From: Puniceicoccaceae bacterium
GTDB lineage: Bacteria > Verrucomicrobiota > Verrucomicrobiae > Opitutales > Coraliomargaritaceae
DNA length: 25,844 nt
NCBI GenBank assembly: GCA_902516225.1
Contig: CABXXS010000014.1
Location: 1-25,844, forward strand
Reading direction: 5' to 3'
Shown here: piece after piece, positions 23,538 to 25,844 of the stretch
How positions within the stretch are numbered: the stretch's first letter is position 1
Layout of the letters: each line of letters opens with the position of its first letter
Translations under genes and position numbers: made by a program
Notes under the pieces: model-generated
Told to the model about the DNA's origin: nothing
What the model saw: only the letters and a program-made list of their open reading frames with translations
Database searches by the model: none

Positions 23538-25132
23538 TTAGAAAATCTGGTCGCGCTCGTCTACGTGGCGGATTTGAGTTAGACTACCCTTAAACTTCTG
23601 CTCTAAGACTTTTAATACCTCAGGAGTAAGCGCGGCTTGAGCATGATCGAGGCTGATTAAAGCCTCCTCCGAAGTCAGTATGGGAATATCCAATTTTTCT
23701 TCTTGGCTCGTGTCGTGCTGGGACGCCGCGACTACCTGCTGTTCGCTCTGGCCGAGCTCTTCGCCCCCAGTTTCAGGAATAGATTCTTCTGGCGGGTACC
23801 CGCCACCATTATCACTGTTATTAGCTTTTTCTGCGGATTCTACTACATCCAGCTCTCGATTAGACTCGGCATTTCTCTCATCACTAAAGGGACTTGGATC
23901 GGTCTCCCCAGTTTTTTCGGGGGCCTCGACTAGATCTGAGCCAGCGAAATTAGGGTTAGCTGGCGGAATGATCAGGGCTTTTTTTTTTCGCCTTCGCCCC
24001 CAGTACTAGTTTTTTCCGAGTTCGCCGCAGAAGCTGCAGTCACTTGTTTAATCAAACTATCGATCGCTCGTGAGCGCGACTCTTCGGATGCTTTTAAGAG
24101 AACGACTTCGAAATTTACTTTTTCAGATAGTCCTTTCTGCACAGAGACTTCCCCACGGTGCAGGGCATCTAGCATTCGCATAATTGACTCCGTGCTCATA
24201 TCCGTTCCAAGCTTTTTCGTACTACCGTCATTGTGAATGGCATCAAGAAGTGCGACACGAGCGTGAGCTTCGAGGTCGACTAGGATTCGGTAGAGGTCGC
24301 GGCCTTCTGCCGAAAATTCATCTACCGCAGCTATGATACTTGCGTAGTCCAGCGCAGCGAGCGCCTTTGCGAGTTCAGAAATACGCTCGGCAGACACGAG
24401 CCCATAGACATCGAGTACATCAAATTCTTTAATATCGTTACCGCAGAAAGAAATCATCTGGTCTAGAATGGATTGGGCATCGCGCATGCCGCCATTGGCT
24501 AACCGCGCTATGGATGTAAGCGCAGTGGACTCGACCTTAATCGCCTCGGTCTCACAAATCTGCATAAGCTTTTCCGCGATCACAGCGTCCGATATCGGGC
24601 GGAACTCGAAGCGTTGACAACGCGAGACAATTGTAGGCAGCACCTTATGAGCTTCAGTAGTAGCAAAAAAGAATTTTACGTGCTCAGGTGGCTCTTCTAA
24701 GGTCTTTAACAGTGCATTAAATGCCGCCGTCGATAGCATGTGAACCTCATCAATAATGTATATTTTATAGGTGCACTGCGCGGGTGCGAACTGGCACTCT
24801 TCTCGCAAGCTACGTACCTGCTCGACACTATTATTAGATGCCCCGTCGATCTCGATTACATCCATACACGAGCCGTCCATGATGGCCTGACTGGTAACGG
24901 ACTCGTTATCGGGTGTGACACTGGGTCCTCCTTCCGCGTTGAGCGCCTTAGCGAAAAGACGCGCGGTGCTGGTTTTGCCAGTTCCTCGAGGACCTACAAA
25001 GAGATAAGCATGGGCGATTCGTTTTGAATCGATCGCATTACTCAAGGTGCGCACTATATGGTCCTGCCCCACCAGTTCATTAAACTGCTTGGGGCGCCAG
25101 CGGCGTGCGATTACTTGATATGCTTTTTCCAT
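23538..25132 (-). CDS. dnaX: DNA polymerase III subunit tau (DnaX), read through a -1 frameshift
   Basis: Clamp-loader ATPase and replisome organiser. Walker A 'GPRGTGKT' (47-54), 'DEVHML' (129-134) and 'SRCQRF' (170-175) are intact. The zero frame (386 aa) stops at 23972-23974, two codons after an A10 run. The -1 frame is open from that run to a TAA at 23538-23540, adding 146 residues: an acidic, Ser/Glu/Pro-rich linker, then a folded-looking end ('[17 protein letters not shown]', final '[12 protein letters not shown]'). A -1 shift at A-AAA-AAG therefore gives a 531-aa tau. Alternatives are transcriptional slippage (+1 A) or an undercounted homopolymer. All four zinc-module cysteines are missing (Ala66, Asp75, Ser78, Ser81). 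Confidence 0.8.
23940..23989 (-). promoter_or_regulatory. dnaX recoding site: A10 slippery run with downstream hairpin
   Basis: On the minus strand, G followed by ten A (23988-23979) and G contains the in-frame heptamer A-AAA-AAG, the same as in E. coli dnaX. A G-rich stretch (GGGGGCGAAGG) lies just upstream and might pair with 16S rRNA. A 6-bp hairpin GCCAGC/GCTGGC (23964-23959 with 23945-23940) lies 13 bases downstream, farther than usual for a stimulator. Confidence 0.6.
23972..25132 (-). CDS. dnaX: DnaX gamma-like short form (zero-frame product)
   Basis: Without a frameshift the same start at 25132 gives 386 residues ending '...GEGEKKKP'. It contains the complete AAA+ region and the domain III oligomerisation part, ending in an Ala/Ser/Glu-rich tail, as gamma subunits do. 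Both forms are probably made if the shift is programmed. Confidence 0.75.
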   Translation of the reverse strand: MEKAYQVIARRWRPKQFNELVGQDHIVRTLSNAIDSKRIAHAYLFVGPRGTGKTSTARLFAKALNAEGGPSVTPDNESVTSQAIMDGSCMDVIEIDGASNNSVEQVRSLREECQFAPAQCTYKIYIIDEVHMLSTAAFNALLKTLEEPPEHVKFFFATTEAHKVLPTIVSRCQRFEFRPISDAVIAEKLMQICETEAIKVESTALTSIARLANGGMRDAQSILDQMISFCGNDIKEFDVLDVYGLVSAERISELAKALAALDYASIIAAVDEFSAEGRDLYRILVDLEAHARVALLDAIHNDGSTKKLGTDMSTESIMRMLDALHRGEVSVQKGLSEKVNFEVVLLKASEESRSRAIDSLIKQVTAASAANSEKTSTGGEGEKKKP

Positions 25133-25393
25133 CGGTCGTTAATTAAAGAAGCTCGTAAGAACTGCATCTGGCAAGGGGCTTTTTCATAAAATAAACGACT
25201 TCCAGCTGGCGAACTATGCGGGAAGTGATAGGGATGTAAATTTTGATGAATACTCAGTTAACAAATCGTGACGTAGACTCGATACCCTTAAAAATAATTA
25301 CAACTTGAGAGCGATTCACACGATGACATGTTGTAAACCTTGATAAGAGCTTTTTTACTAAGTTAAATTTACCAGAGCAACCGAATATATCAT

Positions 25394-25844
25394 ATGAGCA
25401 TACGATTAATAATATCCTTATCCTTCATTCTCAGCGCTTCGTTGACCCAAGGGTCCCAATCCTACCCTCCGAAAATAAGCAGCGATTCCGTACACACATA
25501 CAAGAGCGTAGACGGCCATGATTTGAAAATCTGGGTTTTTAATTCGACGATCACTCTCCAAAAAAATGCTCCAGCAATGCTCTTCTTTTTCGGTGGTGGT
25601 TGGAATAGCGGCTCCCCTACGCATTTTGTAAAATATTGCGAACGTTTAAGTGAACGCGGTATGGTAGGTATCGTCGCAGATTACAGGGTCAAATCTCGTC
25701 AAGGAGTCCAAGCAAAGAGTTGTGTCGAGGATGCCCTAGATGCCCTTCGATATATCACGGAAAATGCCACCACATTAGGGATTGATTCTGATAGAATTGG
25801 CGTTGGTGGAGGTAGTGCCGGTGGACACTTAGCCGCAAGCTTGG
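25394..25844 (+). CDS. Secreted alpha/beta-hydrolase (esterase-like), 3' end beyond window
   Basis: ATG at 25394, open to the right edge (150 codons). The signal peptide is 'MSIRLIISLSFILSASLTQG'. The mature part has 'FFFGGGWNSGS' (HGGGW-like oxyanion loop with Phe in place of His) and 'VGGGSAGGHLAAS' (G-x-S-x-G nucleophile elbow of the GDSAGG type), the pattern of BD-FAE/acetyl-esterase-like enzymes that deacylate carbohydrates. The catalytic Asp and His lie outside the window. It is divergent from dnaX with a 261-base gap in which I see only AT-rich sequence. Confidence 0.85.
   Translation, partial: MSIRLIISLSFILSASLTQGSQSYPPKISSDSVHTYKSVDGHDLKIWVFNSTITLQKNAPAMLFFFGGGWNSGSPTHFVKYCERLSERGMVGIVADYRVKSRQGVQAKSCVEDALDALRYITENATTLGIDSDRIGVGGGSAGGHLAASL

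Noticed and set aside
23680..24009. 109-codon plus-strand frame opposite the dnaX tail
   Set aside because: Ser-rich translation antisense to the acidic tau linker; best explained as a shadow of the -1 frame of dnaX.

Overview
The window is an ordinary-looking stretch of a bacterial chromosome, most probably from the Verrucomicrobiota (Opitutia/Puniceicoccales-like). That placement is an inference from gene content: an exosortase, a secreted C39-type protease with an SHD1-like N-terminus, a phoH-pgpH-ybeY cluster, a uppS-cdsA-dxr-rseP cluster, and a mix of ATG and GTG starts at middling GC. I see no insertion sequence, phage gene, CRISPR array, rRNA or complete tRNA.

Left part (1-5773): the beginning of an AmpG/MFS-type permease runs off the left edge on the minus strand. 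Next come a secreted C39-like cysteine peptidase (+) and rsmG (-). A 495-base non-coding region follows, holding several hairpins: a probable small structured RNA or rsmG leader on the minus strand, and a perfect 14-bp-stem palindrome. Then come a DciA-like (DUF721) gene, thyA and folA (dTMP and folate synthesis), with a tRNA-5'-half-like fragment between the last two.

Middle (5782-14672): a minus-strand pair, exosortase then glycogen synthase (glgA), is separated by a single base. A plus-strand cluster follows: HIT hydrolase, PhoH ATPase, PgpH-type c-di-AMP phosphodiesterase, YbeY endoribonuclease, an ECF-like sigma factor and a small HxxxCxxC zinc-finger anti-sigma candidate. An isolated OppF-type ABC ATPase lies on the minus strand.

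Region 14673-15470 has no gene longer than 60 codons. It holds a 52-residue candidate lipoprotein and, on the minus strand, a ~185-nt structured RNA whose fold (closing stem, large central bubble, long apical hairpin, U-rich end) resembles 6S RNA.

Right part (15471-25844): a nucleoside salvage operon (pyrimidine/thymidine phosphorylase, purine nucleoside phosphorylase, uracil phosphoribosyltransferase) ends in an HTH-like/metallo-beta-lactamase fusion. The envelope cluster uppS-cdsA-dxr-rseP follows. Converging on it is dnaX, which carries an A10 run containing the slippery heptamer A-AAA-AAG. The zero frame stops two codons later (gamma-like, 386 aa), while the -1 frame stays open for 146 more residues (tau-like, 531 aa). 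This DnaX also lacks all four cysteines of the usual zinc module. The window ends inside a secreted alpha/beta-hydrolase.

The best items for follow-up are the dnaX recoding site, the 6S-like RNA, and the structured RNA upstream of rsmG, whose minus-strand loops are GNRA and UNCG tetraloops.
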